Shown: in pieces, positions 1-9,732 of the stretch
Numbering within the stretch: the stretch's first letter is position 1
How the letters are laid out: each line of letters begins with the position of its first letter
Source: Dyadobacter sp. NIV53
GTDB lineage: Bacteria; Bacteroidota; Bacteroidia; Cytophagales; Spirosomataceae
Direction of reading: 5' to 3'
Length of the DNA: 64,000 nt
Assembly (NCBI RefSeq): GCF_019711195.1
Contig: NZ_CP081299.1
Span: 806,001-870,000 of the forward strand
Translations under genes and position numbers: made by a program
The notes under the pieces: model-generated
Seen by the model: the letters and a program-made list of their open reading frames with translations, nothing else
What the model was told of the DNA's origin: nothing
Databases searched by the model: none

Positions 1-3000
1 GGCCTAATGTCAACAATAAATTCCGGGCATCCACTTCAACGGTAAAAGTCACTGACGGAAAGCTGACGATCGATGCAAGTGGCGGGATTAATACCAAAAT
101 GAACTATATCACTTTTTACCCTGCCAGCACGGTAGTGGATGTCACACCACCGACGGTAAGTGCCAGGTTCGCCGGTACGCTTAAATCCGCCAATGTGTAT
201 GACGAGGAGGTTCAGGTATTTATCACTGCATCTGACGCAAGCGGCTCGGGATTGGCCCGGCTGCAATACTCCCTCGATGGTGCCGCTTATGTCAATTACC
301 GGGCACCATTTAAGATCACTGCCGGTGGAGGTCATAATCTGAAAGTGAAGGCGGTCGATGCCAATAATAATGTAAGAGTTACCGATACATATCAATTCAG
401 TGTACAACCACCTCCCCAATCTGCTAATATTGATTTTTTACCGGAAGGTAAGACCGTCGGGGCCGGTTATAAGGCTGATATTGGACTGGCATTTGATGCA
501 TCACGGAAGTTCGGATGGCTTAACGGTAATACGAAGGTGCCGGCAAGTTACAAGGGCAATATGCGTGTAAGGAGTGGTACCGGTGATACCAAACAGCTTT
601 CTATCGTGCAGATGCAGGCTGAAACTGACAACAAAGCGCCGGGAGTTTGGGAGCATATTGTTCCAAATGGCCGGTACAGGGTAAAAGTAACTGCGGGGGA
701 TAATGAATATTATGACAGCGGCCATCAGATCAATGTGGAAAATTTGCCCGTGATCAGTGATTTTGCTCCGTCTGAAGTGCAAAAATTCCGGACCAGGGTT
801 GGTACCGTCCAGGTTAGTGATGGCAAGCTGACCATCAGCGCAAACGGAGGTAATAATACTAAAATGACCCATTTGAGTTTTTCTCCTGCAACTTCTGTGA
901 CTGATACCGTGGCTCCTATTACTAACGCCAGATTTACAGGTTCACAGTTTTCAACAAACGTGTACAATAATCAGGTTAAAATATATATTACTGCGGCCGA
1001 CGAAGGAGGATCAGGGCTTGAGACATTGCAATATTCGGTCAATGGTGAAGCTTACAAGAATTATTACGTCCCCTTTGTGATAAATACACCCGGTGATTAC
1101 AATTTAAAAATCAAGGCAGTTGATGGTAATAATAATCAAAAAGTTGTTTCCTCTTATAATTTCACTGTCATTGACCCGGACGCGCCAAAGGTCCTTTCCT
1201 TTTCAAAACAACGGTTAAGTTTCACAGTATTGAAAGGACAACAGGTTATTCCACAAACAGTTACTCTGGCAACCAGTCCACCCACAACATCATATACTTT
1301 TACCAAAACCACTGCCAGCTGGATAACTCTGCCAGCCAAGTCACAAAACTTACAATTTGGCCCTGAAAATATCAATTCCAATATGGAAGTCGGTAACTAT
1401 CAGGCGCAGATCACTTGCTCTGCAGATAAATATCAGTCGGCCACACTTCTCGTTGACCTGCAGGTGGTAGACGTTTTACATGAACAAACAAGTCATGTTA
1501 ATTTTCAGGATGCCAACACAGTTCCGCCGCTGGGATTTATCCGTGATATCGGGCAGGCTTACGGACCGAGGACAGGTCTGTATCAGGGTGCAGCCCTGGA
1601 ATACGGGTGGAAAAAACGATCTGACGGAAGTGTTTTAGACCTGACAGGGAACGGCCGAAACCGCAACACACCGGATGATGTACTGCTGGCCACTTTGCTG
1701 CATATGCAGGCTGATGATATTACTGAGGAATTTTCGGGAGTGAAAACAGAAGGCTATTGGGAAATGGAGGTACCGAACGGGACTTACGACGTAACACTTT
1801 CTGTGGGTGACGGTTATGTTAATACAATGCCTGAATACCACTCCATTAATATCGAAGGTGTAAACGCCATAAATCAATTTTTGCCCAATGGCAAAAGAGG
1901 TACGAACAGCCGTTTTAAAGCGGTTACGACAAGGGTAAATGTAACTGATGAACGTTTAACGATCAATGCGGATGGCGGTACCAATACCAAAATTAATTAC
2001 GCCAGTATTGTGCCTGTTTCACTGGCCCCGTATTTATTCTGGGCAACCAAAACAGCCAACATTTTTATCGAAAAAGGGACGTCTGAAAGCAAATCCCTTT
2101 CTATGGTGCTGGGTAGTTCTAATAGCGCAGCCTCAACCTATTCGGTTACGGCATCCTATGGTGCCGGTGCAACTGGCTGGCTTACATTTAACCAATCGCC
2201 CACAGGAAAACAGCCGATTGTAAGTTTCAATTATTCTGCTGCTAAAAACCTGGCAACGGGTATTTACAAAGCAACTGTAAAAGCAACTTCCGGCGGATTT
2301 ACGAGTGCTGTTTTTGATGTGCAGCTCAATGTTGTGGATGGCTCAAAACCATATGTAGTTTCTTCTTCACCTGCAAACGGTTCTGCCAAAGTGAGCCTGA
2401 GCACGGTAAGTATTGCTGCCAATAATTTACACATACCTGCTGTGCCCGGGTACCAAGGAGGAGTGGAAAACGGAACTATCGACAGCTCGACAGTCAAATT
2501 ATTGAGAATTGTTGATGGGGTTTCGTCCAAAGTGAACGGCGTTGTACAGGGAACCGGCGGTGGCGACGTGATCAGTTTTTCACCGTCCAAAGGCCTGGAA
2601 GCCAATGCAGTTTATAAATTTATTATTACTGCCGGTGTAAAATCCTACTCCGGTGCGGGATTTACTCCATATGAAGCTACTTTCACCACTGCTGCCGCTA
2701 AAATTGACTCAACCAACATTCTGAATGCGCGGTTTACCAAAGTGCCAATTCCGGGTACACAGGATAAAAAGTATACCTCACTTGTGATAGGCCCGGATGG
2801 AAAGTTTTATGCGCTGCGCCTCGACGGTGCCATTGAGCGATATACCATTAACCATACGGACGGCTCATTATCAGGCCAGCAAATTATCACTACATTGTTC
2901 TCCAAGTATGGTAACCGGTCGGCAATCGGGCTGGTATTTGCACCCCAGTCCACTGCGTCCAATTTAATTGCTTATGTATCCCATTCCTCTCCCGGACTTG

Positions 3001-4727
3001 CAGCTGCACCTACTTTCGATGGTAATATTTCCCGTTTACAGGGGCCAAACTTACAGGATGAACAATTGATAATAACAAAACTGCCGCGCTCAAAAAGGGA
3101 TCATTTAGTAAATGGCCTGGCTTTTGGGCCTGACGGTGCGCTTTACATTTGCCAGGGAAGCATGAGTTCCGCAGGTTCTTATGATGCTGACTGGCAACGG
3201 GACGAGGTACTTCTATCCGGTGCAGTCCTGCGGCTGAACCTGTCCAAACTTGATGCATTTACACTGCCGCTGGATGTAGAAACTACCTCGAATCAGAATC
3301 TGATCAATAACGCGCCATCAGTATCTGCCATGATGAGCGACAGTACGTACAATCCATATGGAAGTGCATCACCTCTAACCATTTATGCATCCGGGGTCCG
3401 TAATGCTTATGATCTGGTCTGGCATTCCAACGGCCAGCTTTACCTGCCCACAAATGGCTCAGGCGGTGGAGGCAATTCACCGGAATCCGTGATGGGAACA
3501 CGCAGACCGGACGGCACCTCTTATGCAGGCGCGGAAATAGATGCTACCAGAAGTATACAGCCGCAGCATGACTGGATGTTCCGCGTCAATCCGGCCAGAT
3601 CAGTTGGTTATTATGGCCATCCTAATCCGTTAAGAGGTGAATATTCTTTGAACAGGGGATTCAAAGACAACCCATTGTATTTACCCTCCATATCAGCAGA
3701 TACGCGTTACCGGCCTGCCGCTTATGATTTTGGTCTTAATAATTCCCCTAACGGTGTTATTGAATATAAAAGCAGCACATTCGGAGGAATTTTAAAAGGC
3801 AAATTACTCGTTTGCCGGTTTTCGGGAGGCGGTGATATTGCTGTGATGAAACCCGGTTCTACCGTTAAAACAACGATAGCAGGCAGCGACGATTCGATTT
3901 ATGATATTGCCAAGGTCACCACAGGCTCTGGAAATAATGGATTGGTGGGTATGTCGGGCTTCGGCAATCCGCTTGATATTGTGGAAGATGTAATCAACGG
4001 TAATTTGTATGTGATTGAGTATAACTGGAACGATAGTCCGAACCTGACTACACAAATTACGCTGCTGCGTGTTGAGGCTTCTCCCGCTCCGGCTTTACGT
4101 ACAGCTGCAAGTTATGAACCAGCGGAAAACAGCTCTGAAAACAAAAAATATGATATTACATTAACCAACAAAGGCGGTGATACTTTACAAGTCAAAAGCA
4201 TACGTTTGGCAGGAAAAGAAGCTTCGAAATTTAAAATTACCGGACTTCCCCTACCTACTGATAAACTGCCCATGCAGGTTCGTCAGAATAGTTCTGTATC
4301 ATTTAAGGTAATTTCCAAAGCGGCAATTCCCAGCTTATCTTCCTACGTAAAGCTCATTGTAACTGCCATGGATGATACAGAAACAGAGGTCGATCTCAAC
4401 AATGCGCTGGAAGCAAATCAAATTGATTTTAATGATATATCAGCAGAAATAAAGGAAAATGAGAACTATAATATTCAGGTCTATCCAAATCCAAATCTCG
4501 GGCATCCGGTATCGGTTCAACTGAAGAATTTCAACCGAAACGAGCCCTTAACGATACAATTATATGATCAAAAAGGTATTGTTCTGAAAACGGTTCGGGC
4601 AACAGCAGATGCAGATGGCAGATACAGCATGCGAATGGATATGGCAAATTATAAAAGCAGTTTTTATATCCTCCGGGTGGATTATTCGGCCGGATTTAAA
4701 TTTGCCAAAATTGTGAATATCAATTAA
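1..4727 (+). CDS. Secreted multidomain protein with malectin-like, BACON-like and sorbosone-dehydrogenase-like domains and a T9SS tail (5' end outside window)
   Basis: The reading frame is open from base 3, so the gene starts before the window; the first ATG (99) is internal. Approximate order by nucleotide: end of a malectin-like module (3-130), Ig-like OmpL47-type module with a YSLDG motif (150-405), malectin-like module (421-900), second OmpL47-type module (906-1165), BACON-like module (1185-1470), third malectin-like module (1485-2010), second BACON-like module (2020-2335), Big_5-like Ig module (2340-2690), a glucose/sorbosone-dehydrogenase-like beta-propeller (2720-4070), a linker, and a T9SS type A sorting domain with a YPNP motif (about 4470-4724). 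The modules suggest a cell-surface or secreted protein that binds carbohydrate and may oxidise a sugar with PQQ. Whether the propeller is catalytic cannot be told from sequence. A hairpin follows the stop. Confidence 0.85.
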   Translation, partial: PNVNNKFRASTSTVKVTDGKLTIDASGGINTKMNYITFYPASTVVDVTPPTVSARFAGTLKSANVYDEEVQVFITASDASGSGLARLQYSLDGAAYVNYRAPFKITAGGGHNLKVKAVDANNNVRVTDTYQFSVQPPPQSANIDFLPEGKTVGAGYKADIGLAFDASRKFGWLNGNTKVPASYKGNMRVRSGTGDTKQLSIVQMQAETDNKAPGVWEHIVPNGRYRVKVTAGDNEYYDSGHQINVENLPVISDFAPSEVQKFRTRVGTVQVSDGKLTISANGGNNTKMTHLSFSPATSVTDTVAPITNARFTGSQFSTNVYNNQVKIYITAADEGGSGLETLQYSVNGEAYKNYYVPFVINTPGDYNLKIKAVDGNNNQKVVSSYNFTVIDPDAPKVLSFSKQRLSFTVLKGQQVIPQTVTLATSPPTTSYTFTKTTASWITLPAKSQNLQFGPENINSNMEVGNYQAQITCSADKYQSATLLVDLQVVDVLHEQTSHVNFQDANTVPPLGFIRDIGQAYGPRTGLYQGAALEYGWKKRSDGSVLDLTGNGRNRNTPDDVLLATLLHMQADDITEEFSGVKTEGYWEMEVPNGTYDVTLSVGDGYVNTMPEYHSINIEGVNAINQFLPNGKRGTNSRFKAVTTRVNVTDERLTINADGGTNTKINYASIVPVSLAPYLFWATKTANIFIEKGTSESKSLSMVLGSSNSAASTYSVTASYGAGATGWLTFNQSPTGKQPIVSFNYSAAKNLATGIYKATVKATSGGFTSAVFDVQLNVVDGSKPYVVSSSPANGSAKVSLSTVSIAANNLHIPAVPGYQGGVENGTIDSSTVKLLRIVDGVSSKVNGVVQGTGGGDVISFSPSKGLEANAVYKFIITAGVKSYSGAGFTPYEATFTTAAAKIDSTNILNARFTKVPIPGTQDKKYTSLVIGPDGKFYALRLDGAIERYTINHTDGSLSGQQIITTLFSKYGNRSAIGLVFAPQSTASNLIAYVSHSSPGLAAAPTFDGNISRLQGPNLQDEQLIITKLPRSKRDHLVNGLAFGPDGALYICQGSMSSAGSYDADWQRDEVLLSGAVLRLNLSKLDAFTLPLDVETTSNQNLINNAPSVSAMMSDSTYNPYGSASPLTIYASGVRNAYDLVWHSNGQLYLPTNGSGGGGNSPESVMGTRRPDGTSYAGAEIDATRSIQPQHDWMFRVNPARSVGYYGHPNPLRGEYSLNRGFKDNPLYLPSISADTRYRPAAYDFGLNNSPNGVIEYKSSTFGGILKGKLLVCRFSGGGDIAVMKPGSTVKTTIAGSDDSIYDIAKVTTGSGNNGLVGMSGFGNPLDIVEDVINGNLYVIEYNWNDSPNLTTQITLLRVEASPAPALRTAASYEPAENSSENKKYDITLTNKGGDTLQVKSIRLAGKEASKFKITGLPLPTDKLPMQVRQNSSVSFKVISKAAIPSLSSYVKLIVTAMDDTETEVDLNNALEANQIDFNDISAEIKENENYNIQVYPNPNLGHPVSVQLKNFNRNEPLTIQLYDQKGIVLKTVRATADADGRYSMRMDMANYKSSFYILRVDYSAGFKFAKIVNIN

Positions 4728-4762
4728 CCGGGTTCCGATCTATGAAAAGCACTATTTTTAAA

Positions 4763-4786
4763 GTAAATCAGATAAGATTTACCTTT
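4763..4786 (+). terminator. Possible terminator of the large secreted protein gene
   Basis: A 7-bp perfect stem GTAAATC/GATTTAC with a 6-base loop is followed by CTTTT, about 35 bases after the stop. The stem is short and AT-rich, so the call is tentative. Confidence 0.35.
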
Positions 4787-4824
4787 TAAAGCATATCGGA
4801 CTTAAACATAAACGCCGGACTCTG

Positions 4825-5055
4825 ATGAAAAAGCAAATGTTGATATTGACAATTCTGTTTTTATTCGTTTGTTATACATTTTGTTTTGCTCAATCACCAT
4901 CACCAACCCAGCAAACGGTTATTAATAACGGTGTTAGTCTAGGTTCTGCTATTGCCGTGGCTATCTCATGGTCCAGAAATAAATCTATTCTATGGGCAAT
5001 TATACACGGTATCCTAAGCTGGTTTTACGTAATTTATTATTATTTCAGCCGCTAA
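4825..5055 (+). CDS. Small putative membrane protein with signal peptide (76 aa)
   Basis: ATG start; residues 1-22 form a classical Sec signal peptide ending in CFAQ. The mature part has a weakly hydrophobic stretch around residues 36-48 and a strongly hydrophobic C-terminal helix (about 56-74, rich in Trp, Ile and Tyr), so it is probably anchored in the inner membrane. I do not recognise a family. It follows the large secreted protein by about 100 bases with a possible terminator between, so it may be an independent transcript. It converges on the ClC gene. Signal peptide plus C-terminal helix make a real gene likely, but the function is unknown. Confidence 0.6.
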   Translation: MKKQMLILTILFLFVCYTFCFAQSPSPTQQTVINNGVSLGSAIAVAISWSRNKSILWAIIHGILSWFYVIYYYFSR

Positions 5056-5070
5056 ATAAGCTTTCTTTAA

Positions 5071-5115
5071 AATGAATTTATCAATTGGACTATTTCAATC
5101 GGTTGATTCATTTTT
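5071..5115. terminator. Putative bidirectional terminator between convergent genes
   Basis: Imperfect inverted repeat AATGAATttATCAATT / AATCGGTTGATTCATT followed by a T run on the plus strand. It sits between the stops of the small membrane protein (plus) and the ClC gene (minus), where a shared terminator is expected. Confidence 0.45.
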
Positions 5116-5116
5116 G

Positions 5117-6400
5117 TTACAGCTTTAATGATGTATTGCCGTATTCAGCTTTATATGTATAAACTGAATACGGGAACAGAAAACTGGCGACGGCTTTGGA
5201 AACAAGGCATGCAATGACAATGGGAATAAACAAAACGTAATTATCGGCAATAGCACATACCAGAAAAATGGAAGTTAAAGGAGCATGGATACTGGCACTC
5301 AATACTGCTCCCATTCCAATCAGTATAAAATTGGCGGGAATCAGATCCAGCTTAAAAAAATGATTGAGAGTCACGCATACAATTAGTCCCAGAAATGCAC
5401 CTATAAAAAGACTCGGTGCAAAAACGCCACCGTCACCACCAGCTCCTAAGGTAACCGATGTGATGAGTGGTTTTAAAATCAGCATCAGGAATAAAGGAAA
5501 CATCACATTCATAACCGGTAATGGTTTCAGGTCATTCAGACTTTTAATTCCCTCATAACCATCTCCATACAGATCAGGAAAGATGAATATTAGCGTTGAA
5601 ATGAAAAGTGCACCACCTATTACCTTTAAATAATCATTGGACAGGGAATGAAATAAATTCTTAAAAAATAACACGCTTTTAGTCAGATACACGGCATTGA
5701 ACCCGGCAGCTATACCCAGAATGACCATAGATGGCAAGGCATTTAAATGCCACTCTGTTATGTTAAAATGAAATATTTGTTTGTAAAAGAAAAAGTGAGT
5801 CAATAAGGAGGAAGTCAGGACGGCTGTGATCACGGATGCACTGTGAAGTTTACTTTTTCTTTTGGTAAAGACTTCAAATGCAAACAAAAAACCCGCAACC
5901 GGTGCGTTGAAAAGTGCAGTTACCCCGGCTGCCAAACCAGCACATACCAGATCGGTTTTATATCGGCGTAAAAACCCCGCCTTCCTGCTTGACAATGCTC
6001 CGATTGCTGCAGTGGAGACAACAGTAGAAACTTCAATACCGGTTGACCCGCCAAAAATAACTGTAAGAAACCCATTGAAATAATGGGAAGGGATTTTGTA
6101 TGCCGGAAGGGAATTACCTTTTTTGTTTACAGTATCAAGAACTTCTTTAATTCCTTTGTTGGCCTTATTCCTGAACAGGAAACGGCGCAAAATATGAATG
6201 AGGCTAAGCCCCAGAAGCGGCAGTAAAAAAATCAGGTAATTGTTATGACGCATCTGTTCTAAAAAATGTTCTTCATAATGCTCAGTCATAACTTTTAGCG
6301 TATCAGCAAGCAAAGCGGACAATACACCTGTTACTGCTGCGGCGGCAAGCACTGCCAGTGTCCTTTTAGATTTTATTTTTTGATATGGGGTAAAATTCAT
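5117..6400 (-). CDS. Voltage-gated chloride channel family (ClC) protein
   Basis: 427-residue polytopic membrane protein of the ClC family. The third anion-binding motif is clear (GGVFAPS, about residue 322). The gating-glutamate motif GREGP appears as GIEVS (about residue 120), keeping the glutamate. The first motif GSGIPE reads NKGIKE (about residue 84), so the selectivity-filter serine position seems to be Lys. The internal proton glutamate of Cl-/H+ exchangers (E203 in E. coli ClC) aligns with Val in FEVF (about residue 173), as in channel-type ClCs. There is no C-terminal CBS pair. The gene lies 32 bases downstream of the HPP gene on the same strand, so the two are probably co-transcribed. 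Family assignment is secure; channel rather than exchanger is inferred from a manual alignment. Confidence 0.88.
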   Translation of the reverse strand: MNFTPYQKIKSKRTLAVLAAAAVTGVLSALLADTLKVMTEHYEEHFLEQMRHNNYLIFLLPLLGLSLIHILRRFLFRNKANKGIKEVLDTVNKKGNSLPAYKIPSHYFNGFLTVIFGGSTGIEVSTVVSTAAIGALSSRKAGFLRRYKTDLVCAGLAAGVTALFNAPVAGFLFAFEVFTKRKSKLHSASVITAVLTSSLLTHFFFYKQIFHFNITEWHLNALPSMVILGIAAGFNAVYLTKSVLFFKNLFHSLSNDYLKVIGGALFISTLIFIFPDLYGDGYEGIKSLNDLKPLPVMNVMFPLFLMLILKPLITSVTLGAGGDGGVFAPSLFIGAFLGLIVCVTLNHFFKLDLIPANFILIGMGAVLSASIHAPLTSIFLVCAIADNYVLFIPIVIACLVSKAVASFLFPYSVYTYKAEYGNTSLKL

Positions 6401-6432
6401 TGAATTTAATTTTCCAGTTTTTTTTAAATGAA

Positions 6433-7014
6433 TTATCTGTATCTGCGCTGCCAGAACTTGTACCAGTTCTTATTGGCAGGATATTTCCTATGGGACGCCA
6501 GGTTATTCACAAGTATGGCAACCAGCAACAATATGACTGCTCCGGATAATACCGGGCTGATCACGTACATATAACCAAGACTGGTAATTTTTTCGGAACC
6601 GATATTGGCAATCAATGCCGTGGCACCGCCCGGAGGATGCAGCGTTTTGGTGATCTGCATCATAACAATGGACAGTGAAACCGCGAATGCAGAGGAAAGC
6701 CAGATCTCGTTAGGAATGATATAATGTACTGTAACGCCAATCAACGCACATATTACATGGCCACCAATTAGATTCCGGGGTTGTGCAAGCGGACTATTGA
6801 CAATACCATAGATCAGAACTGAGGAAGCACCAAATGAACCGATCAGAAAAACATTGTCGGTTACATTGAAACTTTTACTATTAATGTAGCCAATCAGTGC
6901 TATACCGGCAAACGAACCAATAAAGGTCCAGATATGATCCTTGAAGTCAATCAGTGTTTCTTTGTACACAACATATCGCGCGAGGCGTATATGTTTTTTA
7001 AATCTTTTTGGCAA
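6433..7014 (-). CDS. HPP family integral membrane protein
   Basis: 193 residues with the HPP signature (HPPGGAT, about residues 125-131) and about five transmembrane helices, typical of the bacterial HPP family (PF04982), some members of which have been linked to nitrite transport. The frame has an upstream stop (TAA) two codons before the start and no early ATG. The N-terminal amphipathic stretch and first helix fit the family only if translation starts at TTG at 7014, which I take as the start. The ClC channel gene follows after 32 bases, suggesting a two-gene anion-related membrane operon. The transported substrate is not determined. Confidence 0.82.
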   Translation of the reverse strand: MPKRFKKHIRLARYVVYKETLIDFKDHIWTFIGSFAGIALIGYINSKSFNVTDNVFLIGSFGASSVLIYGIVNSPLAQPRNLIGGHVICALIGVTVHYIIPNEIWLSSAFAVSLSIVMMQITKTLHPPGGATALIANIGSEKITSLGYMYVISPVLSGAVILLLVAILVNNLASHRKYPANKNWYKFWQRRYR

Positions 7015-7131
7015 AACTTACTATTGCAATGTTATACTAAATGAACCCTGATAGAATTTGAATGGTTCGCAGGAGAAAAATATAAGTTTTGAAAATAATC
7101 TTCTTTAACTGAGTAATCCAGAATCAAAATT

Positions 7132-9732
7132 TCAAATATGCAGGCTGACTTCATTCTTTCGGCTATTATATGCCTTAATAAGTGCCACCTTAATTTCTTC
7201 CAGTCGCAGGGGTTTTGAAATGTAATAATCCATACCGGCGGCCAGGCATGCTTCTTCATCTTCACGCATAGCGTTGGCAGTCATGGCTACAATATAAGGC
7301 TGCTCCATCTGATGGCTGCGTATGCGGCGCGTTGCACCCAGTCCGTCAAGTTCCGGCATTTGCACGTCCATAAAGACCAGATCAAATTTTTCAGAGGTCG
7401 CCCTTTCGCATGCTTCCAATCCGTTATGGGTTATCTGTGGTACGTAGCCTAGTTTTTTCAGGATATTAACAAACAATTTCTGATTGATTAGGTTGTCTTC
7501 CGCCATCAGGATATGCATTGGATAATTTACTGCAAAATCGGTCGAAAATTCTGCATGAACAGGCAAAGCAACAGACACAACTGTTTCCTGCTTCGTCAGG
7601 TGCTGCTGTATCAGTTTCCCTAACTGATGGTGCCTTACCGGTTTGGTTAAAATAGCTGCGAATAGCTCCTTGTGGTTTTTACCGATTTCATTTCCCACCG
7701 AACTAAGCAGGAAAACGGGTAACTGGGGATAACGGCGCTTTATAATGCCAGCCAGATCAATACCGTCCATTTCCGGCATTTGCTGATCGGTAATTACAAG
7801 GTCAAAAACCGAACCGCTATCTAATATCTGCAACGCCTGCTGAGCCGATGAAGCTAGCGCAGGAAGGAGTTTCCATTGCTGCATCTGATTTTGAAGAATT
7901 CTCAGGTTTGCCGCGTTATCATCAACGATCAGGACAGATTTTTCTCCATTGCCGATCAGATTCAGATTTTCGTAAATATCTTCCTTCACCTGCTGGCCAA
8001 CCCCGGTAATGATGGAAAAGTGAAAAGTGGTACCCTGATCCACAACACTGTTTACGCCTATTTCCCCTCCCATCAGGTTTACGAGCCTCTGACTGATAAT
8101 AAGGCCAAGTCCGGTCCCCCCGTATTTCCGTGTATGTGATGAATCCACCTGCGAAAAAGCTACAAAAAGCCGGTCAAGTTTGTCGCCGGCAATGCCTATA
8201 CCCGTATCTTTTATCTGAAAGTTGATCTTTACTTCACCATCACCTATCGCCTCCACTAGCTGTATATCAATACTAATCTCACCCTTTTGTGTAAACTTCA
8301 CAGCGTTTCCTACCAGATTGATCAGTATTTGCCTAAGCCTCTGGCTATCACCAACAATCTGACGCGGAACCTGCGGGCCAATTTCATACACAAGGTCAAG
8401 CCCAATTACAGCAGCCCTTGCAGAAAATAAGTCCAGTACACTCTCTATACAATCCCTGAGATTAAAACTGATCGCTTCAAGCTCCATGTTACCGGATTCT
8501 ATTTTGGAAAAATCCAGGATATCGTTAATCACGGCCAACAGGCTGTCACCGCAACTGATAATTGTTTCAGTGTATTCAGACTGCTCCGAATTCATTTCCG
8601 TCTGCGACAACAGCATGGCCATTCCGATTACACCATTCATTGGTGTGCGGATCTCATGGCTCATTGTGGCAAGAAATACACTTTTAGCCATATTTGCCTT
8701 CTCGGCTTCCTGCCGGGCAAGTTGTTCCTGTTCATTCTGAAGGTGCAGCTCCTGATTTAGCTGCCGTAGATGGTCCGACTGTTTCTGAAGCTCCTTCTTT
8801 TGCTCGATAATCTGTACGGTCCTTTGTCTAACCTGCTTTACCAAAAATTTCTTTTGTCCCTCAATCACACTCACACGCAGCCTGTAAACAGCATAAATAA
8901 TTCCTGCCATCAGCATCAATGCAAGTGCGCGAAACCAAAGCGTTTGCCAGAACGGAGGAGTAATATGTATCACCACGCTGGTTCCGGTTTCATTCCAAAG
9001 CCCGTCATTATTGGACGCTTTAACCCTGAATATGTATTCCCCCGGATCAAGATTGGTATATGTAGCTTTTCTTGTAGTTCCGCTGTATATCCAGTCTTTA
9101 TCAAAGCCTTTCAACTGATAGGCATATTGATTTTTTTCTGACATCGTATAATTCAACGCCGCAAACTCGAATGAAATAACAGACTGATCATAGGATATTG
9201 TGATCTCTTTTGTCTCGCTGATATGTTTTTCCAGAACAGAATTTTTATCCGCAACCGAAACACGCTTATTGAAAATCTGAAAATCGGTAAGATATACCGG
9301 CGCTATATATTTGTTCCCAACCAGTTTATCAGGATAAAAAGAGCTGAAACCTCTCACCCCCCCAAAGTACATTTCGCCGTCACTTGTCTTGAAAAAGGAA
9401 TTGCTTTTAAATTCATTTCCCTGTAATCCGTCTGCGAGTGCAAAATTCTGGAAAGATTTTGTTTTCGGGGTAAACTGTGAAAGTCCGTTGTTTGTACTAA
9501 GCCACAAGCTGCCTTTGTTATCTTTCATGATAGCATGTACCACATTGCTGGCCAGTCCGTCTTTTTCTGTATAGGCAGTAAAGGTTTGTTTTTTTACATC
9601 AAAAAAGTTCAGGCCTCCACCTAATGTACCGATCCACAAGTTCCCGTTTTCAGCTTCGTAAATAGATTGTATCTTGTTACTGGATATGGACTTGGGATTA
9701 GCATCGCTATATTTAAAATGCTTGAATTTTTT
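7132..9732 (-). pseudogene. Hybrid sensor histidine kinase, C-terminal part of a frameshifted gene
   Basis: This is the kinase half of one gene whose N-terminal half is at 9621-11342. The homologous frame continues upstream of its first ATG (9639) to an A6 run (minus strand) at 9727-9732. Numbering from that ATG: end of the propeller, Y_Y_Y domain (about 146-230), transmembrane helix (about 235-255), coiled coil, HisKA with SHEIRTPMNG (about 330), HATPase with NAVKF, DTGIGIA and GTGLGL motifs (430-550), a first receiver (about 568-685, ITDQQMPEMDG) and a second (about 708-830, FMDVQMPELDG). There is no DNA-binding output domain, so the intact protein would pass phosphate to itself or a partner. 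With one more A in the run the gene encodes about 1,400 residues. It could still be made as a cytoplasmic kinase from the internal ATG. Confidence 0.85.

Noticed and set aside
36..419. Minus-strand frame inside the large secreted-protein gene
   Set aside because: It is antisense to conserved malectin and Ig-like modules and shows no family features; similar shadow frames occur all along the large genes.
7032..7265. Small minus-strand frame at the end of the sensor kinase gene
   Set aside because: Overlaps the kinase C-terminus in another frame, and its sequence is unlike any family.
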